NCBI GenBank assembly: GCA_001695595.3
Contig: MBPM02000029.1
Location: 353,501-417,500, forward strand
Direction of reading: 5' to 3'
From: Plasmopara viticola
Taxonomy: Eukaryota; Oomycota; Peronosporomycetes; Peronosporales; Peronosporaceae
DNA: 64,000 bases
In this document: piece after piece, positions 44,838-57,489 of the stretch
Position numbering within the stretch: the first letter of the stretch is position 1
Layout of the letters: the number at the start of each line of letters is the position of its first letter
Program-made: the position numbers and the translations under genes
The notes under the pieces: generated by a model
What the model was told of the DNA's origin: nothing
What the model saw: the letters and a program-made list of their open reading frames with translations, nothing else
Databases searched by the model: none

Positions 44838-45218
44838 CGTACTTTCCTGAATGTCGATGGTGCACTCTCGCTTGACTTTTTAACAAATAAAAAAGACAAG
44901 TTCAGAGCAGGAAACGTCCCAACGACATTCCAGCAACAATCCACCTCCAATAGCGGCAAAAAAAACATTGAATTCTATATTCGAGAAGGTCCACACAAAC
45001 TTATGTGCTCCACATAGAATCAATGTTCATATCAGGTCTGATATTATTCAAGTCCGATTTCTCGTCGCTCATTAAAAACGGGACGTGGTAGCATTCTGAT
45101 CCTGAGTTGGTCCCATATATAAAGTATTTGCTAATCTGTAGTAAGTCTTCTTCAAAACTTCGTCTCTTGAAACGCAATCAGTCGATGTTATAAGAGTAGC
45201 CGATGAAACGTGATTAGT

Positions 45219-45918
45219 TTAGCTTGATTCAACCCAACTACGTTCAGCGAGACTCGAGTGAAGGTCTGGGCTTTTCCAAATATGAGGATTTACTAGTCGA
45301 GAGGGCCTTTTCATTTTATTTTGTAGCAGTGAAATCGACACCAAATCGTCAAGTGCGGTGAGCACTAAAGGTGGCGTTCGACTGTCATCAATAAAAGTTT
45401 TGACTACGTCCGTCCGGTTTAAGCATGAAAGATCTAGGTGAAAGATCCAGGTCCCTCCATACTGAAAACAAGGAGGGGTGAAGGCACTTCGGCGACAACA
45501 ACGGTCCAACAAGCCCTTGAACTCTGACTGGATCGACCTATACACTCGGCGCGAAGACCATTAAGAATAAGTCGCTAGTGGCGCTGTTATCAGCCGCAGC
45601 TTGGAGCTCCTAACTCGAAAACATAGCCTCGAAGAAATGGGTCACATTGATGATATCAGTCTTGTAGCGGAGCCGCGGACGATCTTGTGAGTATGTCGAC
45701 TCATTGCTTGGTATAGGCTCCACGCTTTTTGCGCGGTACACTGCATAGGGTGGCAGCTGGCTATCACCTACCGGCTTTAGCTGAAGCAATTGTTGGAAGT
45801 ATGCTGGCTGAACTTGAATCGCCGCCGAAACGTCTTCGTGTGCAGTTACACGTAAGACATCCCGCTCGATATATTTACCAGTTGCTTGTTGAAGTTCTGC
45901 CACTAAAATCTGCTCCAC
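45219..45918 (-). other. Open minus-strand pieces of unknown origin
   Basis: Two frames of about 100 codons (45918-45610 starting MEQILVAELQQATGKYIERD; 45545-45219 including RTDVVKTFIDDSRTPPLVLT) have protein-like composition and follow each other on the same strand. They lie directly downstream of a minus-strand LINE. They may be parts of one decayed gene or of another transposon; no domain is recognised. Confidence 0.3.
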
Positions 45919-46179
45919 TTATAGAGGCAATGAGCTTACACTTTTTAGCCAACGCGCATCTTCTTCGCAAGGCCATAAGTTAGACAAAGCAGTAAAATTG
46001 GAGAGTGTGATGGTCATCCTTTCTTCGTCTTCGTTTTGTTTATCTGCTTCTCGATCAATACCGGAGGCGATGATGCATCAAATACTTCATCTTGAAAAAC
46101 CTAGTAGCAATTGAGCGAAACTGGAAACGAGTACACAAGAGATTGGAGATCTTTAGTCTCAATGTGAAGCTCGCAAGGA

Positions 46180-49100
46180 ATAAAGCTCTCATTTTCAGAT
46201 TCCCCCCCTTCAAACTTGATGGTACCGTGTTGCAAACGTTATGAGTTCCAATGTTGGGAATCGTCGAGGGCGCAAAGACCAGGTTTCGAAAATAAACGAT
46301 AGCATCCCATCAAATATCCTCTGGTTGGGGTGGTATAAAGCAAATTCTTGCTATCAGTGCGACCAGACATGCCCAGAAAAGGTGTGATGCGTCCTCAGCC
46401 TCGCTGCAGCTACAAAAGGACGAAACACCATCAGTTTGGTGACGGTATTTGCTACGAACGTTGAGGCCATTCTGTTGGAGATTGTTTTTTATATCGGCGA
46501 GAATAGGCACCAGCGCATTTTCCCGGCGCCAAATTTTGGACCACTTCAACTCTTTGGCAACTCTGAGTGAGGGATGTGGCGGACAGTTTATTGATGGGGG
46601 CTTGTGTAACAAGTTGTAAAAGTCCCGGTTATGGTCAGAAAGAATAACGGTATTGTTAAAAGTCCAGTCTCAAGTCATGAGAAGCTGAACATGAATTTAT
46701 TTGCTAATGTGGGCCGTGAAGAGGTACCGCTTGAACATTATTACTCAGAGATCGCGCAACTTTAAGAAAAAAACCAGCTGCACGTATCTACTTATCTCGA
46801 ATATTGACGTCATTTTCATTAATATCTCCATGCACAAAGACTAGTGTGGCAACATTTCATGCCTGGCAACGAAATCCTGGACCCGTGTAGCGACAGAACT
46901 TGCGAAGCGGATGGCATTGGACGAAGCCATCTCCGTCCGAGTATCTTCGTGTTGGCGCCGAGGAAGTGATTTTGCCAACAAGCAACTGTTCAATTTAGAA
47001 ATTTTACGAGGCCTGTTCAAGGCTCCTTTATCGCTATACTTCGCGGGATTGTTGCATACAAAAAGTCAAATCATGAACCTCACCAAACAGAGGGTCCGAA
47101 AAGAGAGAATAAGATAGAGCGAACCAGCACGGGATCGTATGCGATATCGAGTCCACTGCCATTGCGTTGTGTAGGGAACACAACTGCAGCGCATGACCAA
47201 AAAATACTGTTTCTTGTAAGCTGAGACCTCCTTTAGATGTTGGCCAATATAGTCACTCTTCTGTCGTCGGTTCCCGAATTTTTCGCGTTGTGAATATCGG
47301 CATTTTAAATAAAAAGTACTTACACAGTCGCTTTACCTGTGTCATCACATCCGGTGGAATACAAGTCACTGATGCTGTGCACCAAGAAAGCCGTAGCGCG
47401 ATTGCAAGGAGATATTAACTGCTCGCTCGAGATGAGTTTTGGCTCGGTAAAGCCATATATAGCAACGCTTGGCCATTGATTCTTGCACGCGTGAAAACCG
47501 AAAGCTCGAATGAAGTGATGGGCTTATGTAAATGCACGAAAGCCGGACTGGGGCAGCATCGTCGACCACATGCCAGCCACCGCGTTCATTGCCTGCCCCC
47601 GTGCTGGCATAAAGCGGTATAAAACGAAGAAGATGTGTCTTTTTCACGTCAAAACTGAGACCAACCGATTCAGTGTATACCATAATTTGTGCGATCAAGG
47701 TGGGATCATGCCATAGATTGAGGAGTAGGTTCATGCACTCGTCAGTAAAAGCAAGCCAGAGATGAGGGTCATCGTCACCCGAAGCTCCTAAACTCGTAAC
47801 GCTGGAGTTTGCCCGCAAGTAGCGACGCATGAGCTCAATGAACAAAATTGAAAGCGCCGGAGAAAGTGGATCTCCTTGGTGCACACCATAGCCCGATTCC
47901 AAAAAAGTACTTGCATATCCAATGACTAGGACGCGAACCAGCGTTCCTCGGAAAAAAGTGATTGACTGGCTGTAAAAAGCTTTCAAGCTCCATGGGTTTT
48001 GCAACCAGCAGAAGTGCCGTCCAAAGCAAACCGTCAAAGACTTTGAAAAAGCCGAGAATAGCCACTTTCGAGTCTTCCGATTTCAACGTTGTGCCAAGAT
48101 TTCCAAATCCCGAAATCCAAAAAGCGCGTAGCAAATGGACCGCCATTTGACGAAATCGATTTGATATGGGTGCAGAATGTGCGGAAGAATATTCCCAAGA
48201 CGTCGGGCTGAGAATTTTGGCCGAAATTTGGCGTCGTGTTCAAGCAGCGTAATTAAGCGAGAATTGCTTGGAAGATGACGATCCCCACCTTTATATTACA
48301 AAAAATATAACTCTGGCGCCGAGATGTCGACATCCTACTGTGCTAAAAATTGCCGGTATACATCAATCAATACACCTGACTTCATTGTGAAAATTGAGCT
48401 GGTAATGTGTACCTAGAACATCATTCAATCTGGCCAACAAATTGTTTGGGGAATTCTTGATGGCCCAGAAAAAGTATTTTCTTGCAAGTGAGGCAATCAT
48501 AAACTTCCCCTCTATAGTTGTGACTCGTGACGTTGTATGTCTCAGCAGTTCTTGAAGCTTAAAGGGATGTAGCGACGAGTAGCCCCGAATGTGCAATATC
48601 CCTCTTTGGTACAGCGACTTCCAATAACGTCTGCATTTAGCATCCATTGCAGTAGCGTCATTTGTGAAAGAGCTGTTTTGCAATGTGAAACCTGTTTTCA
48701 TCACACGATATACGATCTACGTGGGGGAACTTAAAAATGTGCAAATCCATGTCTTCCTTCTGTTACGAACTTGATTTTTTCTCGTCGAAAAGCAGAAAGT
48801 CTTCAAGAGCTTTCTGGTCTCCTTGAGCCGCCTTCAATGATGCCCGAGTTGTCGTAGAAGATGGCTCCCCATTTAGGGCTTCGGTCATACGAAGATTTTG
48901 TCGGCGGCGTGCAGCCAACGTTATTCTTTAACGCGCTGCATTTCACGAAAGAATGCAAGATCAGCGGCCTTGTGCTCGTCTACAAATGCACCGGATTGTC
49001 TCCTGGAAATGGTCACATAAGCACTTAAGGGTGCGACGTAGTGTTTCCGTGAAAATAGAAACTTCAGCAGCCAGCAAGGGCATTTCCACGCTATCCGTAT

Positions 49101-50620
49101 GTATTCCGGCTGAGAGGTAGAAGCCAGAGAAAAATTCAATGGATATTGATCTTCGTAATGACACTTTGTGTCGGTGACGTACTGGGAGCCCGGGTGTAAT
49201 CAGGCAAAGTTCCAAACGATAGCGCTGATCAGGACCTGAGAATGTGCGGCGGTCGGGAAATAAGGCTTCTCAGGAATCTGACACCTCCAACGTTAACGTC
49301 TGCAGCTGGAGCTCGTTCCTCCCAGAATCAAAGGGATATGAAGAGACTTCATCCAAAATCGTATTGATAGGCTCTTAAAACTATATAAAATCGTATCGAT
49401 AGGCTCTTAAAACTATATGCCTGCCGTCCTCGGAAATTGGGTGGGCAATGAAGTGAAGAAGCGTTTACGATCTACTCCCGTGACGGGCCTGTAACTGATA
49501 TATATAAAAGTATGAAAGCCATCGGATCCACAGTCAAGAATGAGATGTCTTGTAAGTTGTTCGTTGCTTTCGTAAGTGAGCAAGACATTTTGAATGGAAG
49601 AAAAGGGTTGATAGCCGAAAATTAGTTTTGTAACGCCGTTACGACCGCTAGTCTTTTGGACGAATATCTTGACCCTCTCAGATTTGCAGAGATGATGTAG
49701 CTTGTGACAGCGCAAAGGTTATCCATCAAAGTGAGCTTGGTTTCTTGGAATGTTATGCGATAGTATGCGGTGAGCAGCTTGCCAAACACGCTATTCATCG
49801 CACCACCCTTATGAGTTTGCGCGTTTGAACCACTGATGTTCATTGACAGGCCGCTCAAGGCCCAAGATTTTTAGAGTTGAGTGGCCAGAGAGAACTCAAT
49901 CAAGCTTGTTGATTCGTCATCGCTGGGTGGCTCCATTTCCGACGCATCAAATTTCTGGGCAGAGGAAATGATAAATATATATTGTTCAAGGTCTCACTCG
50001 CGGTGATCCAAGATTTTAATAATGGCGTGGAGCATGTGGATGCTCAAATATTGTTCCAGCTTTGATGCACACAGCGCTGCAATAATGTGATACTAGTAAA
50101 CAAATGACAGTACTCAACACACGAAATCGGTACTTTACAGAAAAAATCTCAATTTTTACTGGGTCGTAGGAAATGGCAGGTACATGGGTATGGAGGAACA
50201 AATTAATTTTCGCATACGCTCGGGCGAGTTCATTGGTCGCTGAGGACGTCTTGAACAAGCAGCGTATATTTCCCAGGGCAGTCCTTGGTAATTCTCATTG
50301 TAAAGCCTCGATCAGAGCCATGGTCGTCGATGGCTTCTCCTTATAGAGTCGCGGAAGGGCGTGTATATTCACAATAACCTCAAATTCGTGTGGGTGAGAA
50401 GAAACAAAGGGGGCATTCGCGCTCGGTTGTGCAACCAATGCTTCCAGGCGGTCGAGCGAGCCATTACAAAATCTTAAATAGTCTTTGAGAGAGCCTCTGG
50501 AGCACAGGCAATTATGTGGAGATTAGCTCGTTCAATGCAGTCCGCACCATCAGCGGTTAGTTCGTCAAAGTCATGGTCACCAAAGGCAGCTCATAAGGTG
50601 TCAATTCACTGCAAAGCCAA
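46180..50620 (-). mobile_element. LINE copy D, long decayed element
   Basis: Reading on the minus strand from 50620: ORF1-like pieces (FDELTADGADCIERANLHII at about 50560; YAKINLFLHTHVPAISYDPV at about 50210), more ORF pieces to 48.4 kb (YFFWAIKNSPN), then a relatively intact RT stretch 48037-47366 with RNA-priming and active-site blocks (SGYGVHQGDPLSPALSILFI; LAFTDECMNLL, where ADD has become TDE; VGLSFDVKKTHL), and a zinc-finger-like end (FCSCSEAEDASHLFWACLVA at about 46400). Similarity to copy A continues to about 46220 (CTTGGTCTTTGCGCCTTCCACG in A). The frame is broken between these parts. Confidence 0.7.
49355..49418. repeat. Two tandem 32-bp repeats
   Basis: AAAATCGTATTGATAGGCTC and the following 12 bases are repeated with one base changed (TATTG to TATCG). 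The small tandem duplication lies inside the LINE. Confidence 0.85.
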
Positions 50621-52507
50621 AAATCATGCGGCCATCAGTATCCTAACACGCAGAGACTTAAATTTTAGCGTCAGTTATGGCAGAACTTGACTTTGATTAT
50701 AGTGCATGGCGGGTGACCTGCACCCAATCCTGCACTGACGCCGCAGCATTAGAACGCTCTTGAAGACGGCTCCATCCGATTTTTCCCCGTAAAAGTAATG
50801 CTAAAATTTGAAACTCTTTAACATCCTGAGACCTTGAAAATTTAGACTGTGCACCCGAATTTCTGATTACTTTGTATGATCAAGGGTTAAGTCACAATTT
50901 GCAGATTATTATACATTCTTCTTCTTGCTAATTACGTGATCTGGAAGCGCCTGTAGCTAATTCCCCAGCTTACACCCTTTCTTAATGCGGATCGTTGAAA
51001 ATGCAGCTTCATTTCTTCAGCCACCGCTTTCTATAGATTAATATGCGCCGATTGACATTTCTATAAACATTAATTCCGAAGACATTTATTCATGATTCAA
51101 CTTAAAACAAGCGCCATGTATTTAAGCTTAAATTTAATTTATTCACATTTTGGTTGGCATTACCCGCTTCTCGTCACGCCAATGAAGAGGCACTCTCATG
51201 TGACTCACGCCAGATTGCTGCAAGAAGCGTTCAGCGATAGCCAACCATTGTCAGTTTGTTTCTACAACCTCTATGAGCGATTCATATCCAAACCTCTTTT
51301 AATTCAAATGATTTCCTTTTTTGGTACGGTTGAATCTCACAGCAAAGCCGTTCAATTTAGCAAAGCATCAACAGAGCTTTTTGCTTCCTCAAAATTAGAA
51401 AAGTCGCGTTTTCGATGTTCGACATAGTGATTACGTGGTAAGGCAATGACGAATAATCCCGAGAAAGTAGTGTTAGAAAAAACCTCTATCGGCGCTAGTT
51501 ACTTTTATAGAAAAGTGGTGGGTAGATATGAAGCTGTGCCTTCAATTGGAGAATGCAGCTCTAGGCAGAGGGAGGGTGTAGCTAGGCGCTCTTAAAAGTG
51601 TTGAAGATTATATGCTTCCAGGAGCTTATACGATTTATTGTCTTGATGAATGTACAAAAGCATTCAAGTTGTAGAGTTTCCACAAGCGCTATCGTTGGTG
51701 TCAATATGTCCATCTTGCTTCGCACACTTCAAAAATGGACGTACAAGCAGGATGAGCATTGACTGGAGTTACGCGCAGCTACACCGAGTATTTTCGAATT
51801 AGAGCACTCTTAAATTGAGCGTTAGCAATGATAAAACACGAGAATTATTTTTAACTGCTTAATCATCATGCGAAATTGCAGACCATATGGTCTTTAACAT
51901 TCCATACAATTTACTGCAGAGCTAAACCGATCTTCTGTACGTCTTTGAAAGCCTTGGAAATTTCGAGAAAAAAAAGTGTTTTACAACTATTCTTTATTCA
52001 TTAAATGCCACTATAACAATGTCTTGCGATAACACAATGGATTCATGTACCGATCTGACGTTGATTACGTTCGTTGTGTCCAATTTCTTTGTATTACTCT
52101 GTCCTTTGAATATCTTATTAAAGTTCGATCTTTGGGGATACAAGTTCGAGCCACATAAATACGAATTGTTCATATTTCTCAGCATCATCTATTGAAGCTT
52201 TTGAGCAAGTATCGTTGATTTTTTCGAATTGTTGATCGACGTAAATTTAGATTCGTCGAGTACGACGTCTAAGGTTTATAAATAATAACAAACCTTTTTC
52301 AGACAATAAAATTGTGGCGTCTTGTGCCGCCGTTGATAGGGTCATGCCACTTCGAGAAAGTCGTGATCCATACGACGACTTGACGCTCCGCTCTACATTT
52401 TTTTGATACCTTTCACATTTTTACCGATTTGACTCCAATTTTGTGGTTTTGAGATCGAAATATGCACTGATGGGTACACCTCCGTATAGTAATACAATAG
52501 TGGCGCC
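50621..52507. other. Gene-free tract left of the RNase H gene
   Basis: A 111-codon plus-strand frame at 51092-51427 (MIQLKTSAMYLSLNLIYSHF...) shows no known motif. The rest is AT-rich with no repeat recognised. The promoter of the RNase H gene should lie in the last few hundred bases. Confidence 0.4.
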
Positions 52508-53029
52508 ATGACACGGAAGTTTTCCGTCCTCCACGGCAGCTTGACCAGACCGCGGTGGTCATTACGGTATAGGTGTGATAAAGCAGTCGACCCTGTCTGG
52601 TCTAAAGTGTTCGCCTACGCAGATGGTGCATCTCGTGGCAACCCGGGCCAGAGTGGCTGCGGTGCCCTGTTAGTGGATCCTTCCACGGGCATCGTGTTGG
52701 CCACCGCTACCAAATACGTGGGGAACTACGAGACCAATAATGTTGCCGAATATCATGGACTTGCTCTAGCGCTGCAATTGGCCCAGCGACATCAAGTTAC
52801 AAACGTGCACATACACATGGACTCGCAGCTCATCGTGCGCCAGATGCAGGAGCAATATCGAGTCAAAGCCGTCAATCTGCGGAGACTGTACCAAGAGTGC
52901 AAGGAGCTCAGTGCCAAGCTGCCTTGCGTTACTTTCAGTCATGTCAATCGGGAACAAAACATTGCAGCTGATCGGCTAGCCAATGAAGCCATCGACATAC
53001 ACGCGGCCTTAATTGAAAGTAAAAAGTGA
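52508..53029 (+). CDS. RNase HI-type ribonuclease, probably organellar
   Basis: RNase H cuts the RNA strand of RNA-DNA hybrids. The 173-residue protein has all four acidic active-site residues in context: Asp39 (FAYADGASRGNPG), Glu81 (NNVAEYHGL), Asp105 (HIHMDSQLIV) and Asp155 (NIAADRLANEA). The NPG and NNxAEY forms match the bacterial- and plant-like RNase HI group rather than a retrotransposon RNase H. The N-terminus (MTRKFSVLHGSLTRPRWSLR) is rich in Arg and hydroxyl residues with no acids, as in mitochondrial presequences; this is inference. The start ATG at 52508 has a favourable GCC upstream. No intron. The neighbour at 53196 is convergent, 166 bases away. Confidence 0.88.
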   Translation: MTRKFSVLHGSLTRPRWSLRYRCDKAVDPVWSKVFAYADGASRGNPGQSGCGALLVDPSTGIVLATATKYVGNYETNNVAEYHGLALALQLAQRHQVTNVHIHMDSQLIVRQMQEQYRVKAVNLRRLYQECKELSAKLPCVTFSHVNREQNIAADRLANEAIDIHAALIESKK

Positions 53030-53195
53030 GGGGCTTAATACACCTACACTTTCAAGCATTGCTTTTTTTTCAATGCCACTTTGAGCTTGCAATTAAATTT
53101 AGTTAAACGAAGAAGGCAGACACTCACTTTACGCCACTTTGGCTAATCACTAACGTCGTCGCGAAGAGCTCTCAAACTTTTTACTAATGCAAACT

Positions 53196-53999
53196 CTACT
53201 TAATAAGCTTCCCCACAATCGGGTACTTTTCTTTAAATTTGTCTTCCCACTTGTCAAGCGTTTCCTGTTGCTTTTCCGTGAGGCCCTCCAGCGTTGGATT
53301 GTCCAGATATTCGTCCACAAAAGACATGCAGGCGAGCGAACGCGAGCAGTCACGGCCTGCAAACTGCTTGTAACCGCCCTCGGGACCGTAATGATTTAGG
53401 CCATCCAGCGTCACGTCATAAATGTTTCCCTTGACAGCCACATACACAATCTGACGTGGGTTGTTCACGCCGTTAAATTCGCGCAACTGCTCAAGCGTCA
53501 GGTCGCGGCGGCGGAGCACACGTCCCACGTTTGGATAGCTATTGTAGATGCTAAACTTGGTAACCCAGTCATTAAGCGTCTCCTTGTCCAAAAAACTTAG
53601 GTCCGACAAGTCGTCACTTTCCAAATCCTCCTTCTCAAACGACATTTTAGCCAGTGCACGTGACGCGTCTCGACCTGCGAACAAGTGATAGCCCTCCCCT
53701 GGGCCATAAAAGTCGCGCTTGCGACTCACGTCGTACACCTCGTCAAGAACAGCTATGTAGATGGGCTCGCCATTCTCTCCGTTGAAAGGCAGCAGCTCTT
53801 CGGGTGTGAAAAAACGCCGCACTATTGGCTTCTCGCGCTCCGCCTTCAGGGCCTCCTGTCGCGCCTTGGCCGCCTCGTATGCACGCTGCTGAGCTGCATC
53901 CGCGCGTAGATTCATGTACTTTACGGCGAACACGGCCACCACCGCCACGCTCGCCCCGACGAGGAGGTTGTTGTCAACATTGAACAGGAACTCGAGCAT
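53196..53999 (-). CDS. Membrane protein with two cytochrome-b5-like MAPR (PGRMC-type) domains
   Basis: PGRMC/MAPR proteins bind heme and act at the ER and other membranes in sterol metabolism and cytochrome P450 support. This 267-residue protein has a transmembrane segment at about 10-28 (NNLLVGASVAVVAVFAV), a charged helix, then two tandem domains. Domain 1 is about 60-155 (FTPEELLPFNG, VLDEVYDVS, FYGPGEGYHLFAGRDASRAL). Domain 2 is about 165-265 (LTLEQLREFNG, VKGNIYDVT, YGPEGGYKQFAGRDCSRSLA). In both, the YGPxGxYxxFAGRDxSR motif that contains the heme-ligand tyrosine of PGRMC1 is kept. Single-domain members are the usual form, so the tandem arrangement is notable. The ATG at 53999 gives the expected N-terminal anchor. 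No intron. Confidence 0.88.
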   Translation of the reverse strand: MLEFLFNVDNNLLVGASVAVVAVFAVKYMNLRADAAQQRAYEAAKARQEALKAEREKPIVRRFFTPEELLPFNGENGEPIYIAVLDEVYDVSRKRDFYGPGEGYHLFAGRDASRALAKMSFEKEDLESDDLSDLSFLDKETLNDWVTKFSIYNSYPNVGRVLRRRDLTLEQLREFNGVNNPRQIVYVAVKGNIYDVTLDGLNHYGPEGGYKQFAGRDCSRSLACMSFVDEYLDNPTLEGLTEKQQETLDKWEDKFKEKYPIVGKLIK

Positions 54000-54214
54000 C
54001 TTGACACGAGGACACGGCGAAATGATTTACTAACTACACCATCAAACAAATCTTCGACTAATATCATCTTATGAAATATTTTAGTCGTAGGTGTATAAAA
54101 ATTTTTCGACAAATTTGCGGTTGATACATGTAAAAATTAGGCAATGACACAATCTTCGGTCAGCAGCTTGCGCAAATAAAGACTTAAAGCTTAGAGTCTT
54201 GGCCATAAAACAAT

Positions 54215-57000
54215 GGCGCTTTGTACTCGGACCGGTGCCTTGTGGACCAACGCCAATGTGCGTCTGGGAAACACGCTCTACGTCCAAGACTTGACCTAGA
54301 ATCTGTTCTCGCTGACGGATGTGGCAGCACACGGCTTGACAATGGACATTACCGGCGACAAGTGTATAATCAAGCGCGGCAAAGAGCTTGTGACAATGGG
54401 TTGGTCGATCCTTCACATCGTCGAGAAAGACTCGCTTCGTATAAGGCAGTGAGTGCATTAATTAAGGAAGGAATGATCAGCGGAGGTATAAGAGCCTGCG
54501 AGATGTTGGAAGTGGCCAAACAGGTGCGCAAGTCCTTGAAGACGAGCTGGAAGCAAGAGAAAACGCAACTTGACAACGTTGTCTACTCGAATGTCGTGGG
54601 AACGATTGCTAGTCTGGCTACAAGTACGTCGTGAACTTCATCGTGATGAAGAGGCGATACGTGACAAAATGCCCGCCGCGCAAGAAAAGTGACGGCTAGA
54701 ACGCGTTTGGCCAAGATTGCGCTCTAGACCACAGTCAAGATGTTTTTGGAGCGACAATGGCGGCGAGTACAAGAGCGTGGCAATGGACGCTATTTGCAAG
54801 GGCACTATTGTTTACCAAATGTTCACGTTGCCACTCATCCTCAAGCAGAACGGCATGGTGGAGCGGATGAATTGGTTGCTGGTCGAGATGACGTGTTGCT
54901 TGCTGAAGGAGAGCGGCCTTGACAAGGCAGACTAGTGCAAAGCGATGATGACTGTGGCAGACATTCGCCTGCGCTCAAGTTGATGGCGTACAAGCGGAAG
55001 TCGCATCTGGTGCACGTGCGAGTATTCGAAGCCGGATTCTACACGCTTATCGCGAAGGAGAAGCGCTGGTTGCTGGATGTCCGTGGAATTTGGTGCTTCC
55101 TGGTTCGCTACACGAAGGAACACATGGTGTAGCGACGTATGAACGCGGATTACAATTCGATTGGTGTCTCAAGAAGCGTGGCGTTTGCAGACGATCCTGT
55201 TGCACAAGAAAGAAGCGGTGCACGAAAAGTGCGATTGATGTTATCGAGAGCTATAATACAGAAGTATTTTTCGCCAAGAGAGAACCTCAGCTCGGCCACT
55301 TCGGCCACCGGCTAACCTTGTGACAGGCCAAACAACGCAAATGTCAAGCACACAGGCGGAGAAGAGTAGATGGAGCGTCATATTCGCAAGAAGCGCGGCG
55401 CGGTGCACTGCGAGCAAGAACTCTCGAATGTTTTTTGCGGTGGATTTAGCCTAAATGATAATCAAGAGTGCGGCTTGCAATTCTTTCTCAATGTAGAAAA
55501 AGACGACGGCGAGCTCACGACCATAATTTATGGACGAGATGAAGAGCAAGTACAAGAAGCAGTGACTGCACACGTTGGAAAAAATGATGAAGTTGCTTAA
55601 GGACCACAAAATGTGGAGACTTATTACTTTATTTTCAAAAACGAGAGCAGTTGGCTGCAAGAGAGTGTTTTGGTCTGAGCACATTTTGAGTGGCGAGACC
55701 GTCAATTTAAGGCGCGTCTGGTGTCAAAGAATTTAGCGTTGTGCGGAGGCGTTGACTACACGGAGGTATTTGCTCCAGTGGCACGCAAAAAGGTCACTAA
55801 AACGATGCTGGCGAACGCAGCTGCTGAAGATCTGGAGGTAGAGAACGTTAATGTGCATTGGCGTTTCTTTACGACAATCCTGACGGTCGACTCGATGCTC
55901 TTCAGCAAGGCTGAGATCCAGATCGACAAGGCCAAGCAACATTCCAAGACTGCCTAAGAAATTACTGCTTTTGCGTTGAGAGGGATGACTTGGTAATCGT
56001 CATATGTTGGCATGCGTACTTCAAGTGTGCAAGACTGTATAAACCCGCCGACAAAAAGTTAAAGCTTGCAAAGACGACTTAAGATGAGGAAGTCGATCGG
56101 GCCCTTATGGACGTCGCTACACGCACGCTTCCAGGTATCGCATTGCTGAGAAGAAAGTAGCCAAGTTTAAACGCTACAGCAAGGCGCAATGAGCGGCGGG
56201 TAGCGGATTTTCAAAGACTCAAGACATCGAAATCATGCTCGACGGCACCAGCTAGTGGGGCAAGCGTGAGTTCGATTTCCGCCTTGGCTAAAGTCGAACC
56301 TGTCTGACCACCTTGACTTGGCGTTTGAGGTTCACCAGACGCTTCATTTCTAAGAAGTTACGTTCTTATCGCGCAACGTTTGCATGTCACCATCGTTGTG
56401 GTCAGAATGACTGGCTTGGTAAGCTTTCGAACTCCTGGATGTGCAATTTCGAAGCCGTCTTCGACCAAGCTTTAAGTGTAATAAAATTCCAACCCACACT
56501 TGTCTTATCTCTTGCAATCTAGATCACCAGGGTCCATTCTTTCAAGCACAAGTATGAAACATATTTTGATGTAAGTTGGGTTGATCGAAGGTTTCATCAC
56601 AATGCAAACAACAGACTGGGTGCAGCAAGCCAGGCTCAATGCACGAAATTAAGAAAAGCCGCACAAGATCTATATTCTTGAAAAGCGTCCAGGACATACC
56701 GCCAAAGTAGGATCTTTAGGAATCAAGTTAGGTGGCTAAAACCGCTTGATTGGTGCATTGTCTGGGCAGAATATGCGCTCATGGTGATAAGCTGTCGCAG
56801 ATGGCGTTATAGGCCCAAAGATTTTTGTTGGCCAATGCGTCTAGCGGGTTGTAAAAGACTACCAACAGTATTTTTTCTCCGGTCTAACGATAGCACCGTT
56901 TAGCATGAAAGAAGGCGGCTCCACAATGTATACTTAGCAGTCCCAAGAAGATGGCGCGGACTCGACGGTCACACACCAGCGTGCGCTGTTGATTTTTAGC
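54215..57000 (+). mobile_element. Ty1/copia LTR retrotransposon remnant
   Basis: Plus-strand polyprotein pieces in copia order. Pre-integrase segment at about 54250-54410 (ANVRLGNTLYVQDLT, then NLFSLTDVAAHGLTMDITGD). Integrase core at about 54720-54930 (FWSDNGGEYKSVAMDAICKG; NGMVERMNWLLVEMTCCLLK). Reverse transcriptase at about 55700-55870 (FKARLVSKNLA, GVDYTEVFAPVARKKVTK, AAAEDLEVENVNV) and about 55960-56030. LMDVATRTLPGIAL at about 56105 corresponds to the LM-x-x-x-TRPDI block. Frames are broken by stops and indels, and no LTRs were found. The 5' edge is 215 bases from the start of the neighbouring MAPR gene. Confidence 0.75.
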
Positions 57001-57489
57001 GTGTGATGGTGCTTTTAGACCCTCAGGACGAGCGCGTAGTGCGCGCTCAGAATTTGAGAGTGGGAGTACATCGATGTCTAGAATTCGCATGAAGCGCTCA
57101 TGAAGCGCTCCACTTTGGCTCTATGATGGTTTCAGTGCCTTGTGAGGCGTGCACTAAATTGTAGGTAGCCTGTGGACAAGTCGATGTATGTCTCGAAATT
57201 TTAGTGCTAGGATAATCGTGAAGCTTTTGTCGCGGACCCTCAAAAGTCAGTCATAGAACTAATTGCGCGTATGCCCACATCAAGGGAGGATAGACTGCTT
57301 AAAGGCCTGCTAATAATCTCAAGGACCAACAATCTTCGGATTGCGACAGACTCTTGATAGGTCCATACAGTCATCGCAAAAAGCGAGAACGTTGTATATT
57401 TTAGACCGGCCAAGGTAGCCGGTCTTCAAGCGCACAAAAAGAGGCATTGGCTTGATGAATTTGAAAAGAAAATGAACTTGAGTGTCTCT

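Larger units (their letters stand above)
41562..44956. repeat. 3.4-kb duplicated unit, copy 2 (decayed)
   Basis: Homologous along its length to 31310-34670; see that entry. The gene inside is a pseudogene here. Confidence 0.65.

Noticed and set aside
54081..54458. 125-codon minus-strand frame
   Set aside because: It lies mostly antisense to recognisable copia pre-integrase sequence on the plus strand.
57090..57115. 12-base tandem repeat ATGAAGCGCTC
   Set aside because: Two short copies in decayed sequence are expected by chance or slippage.
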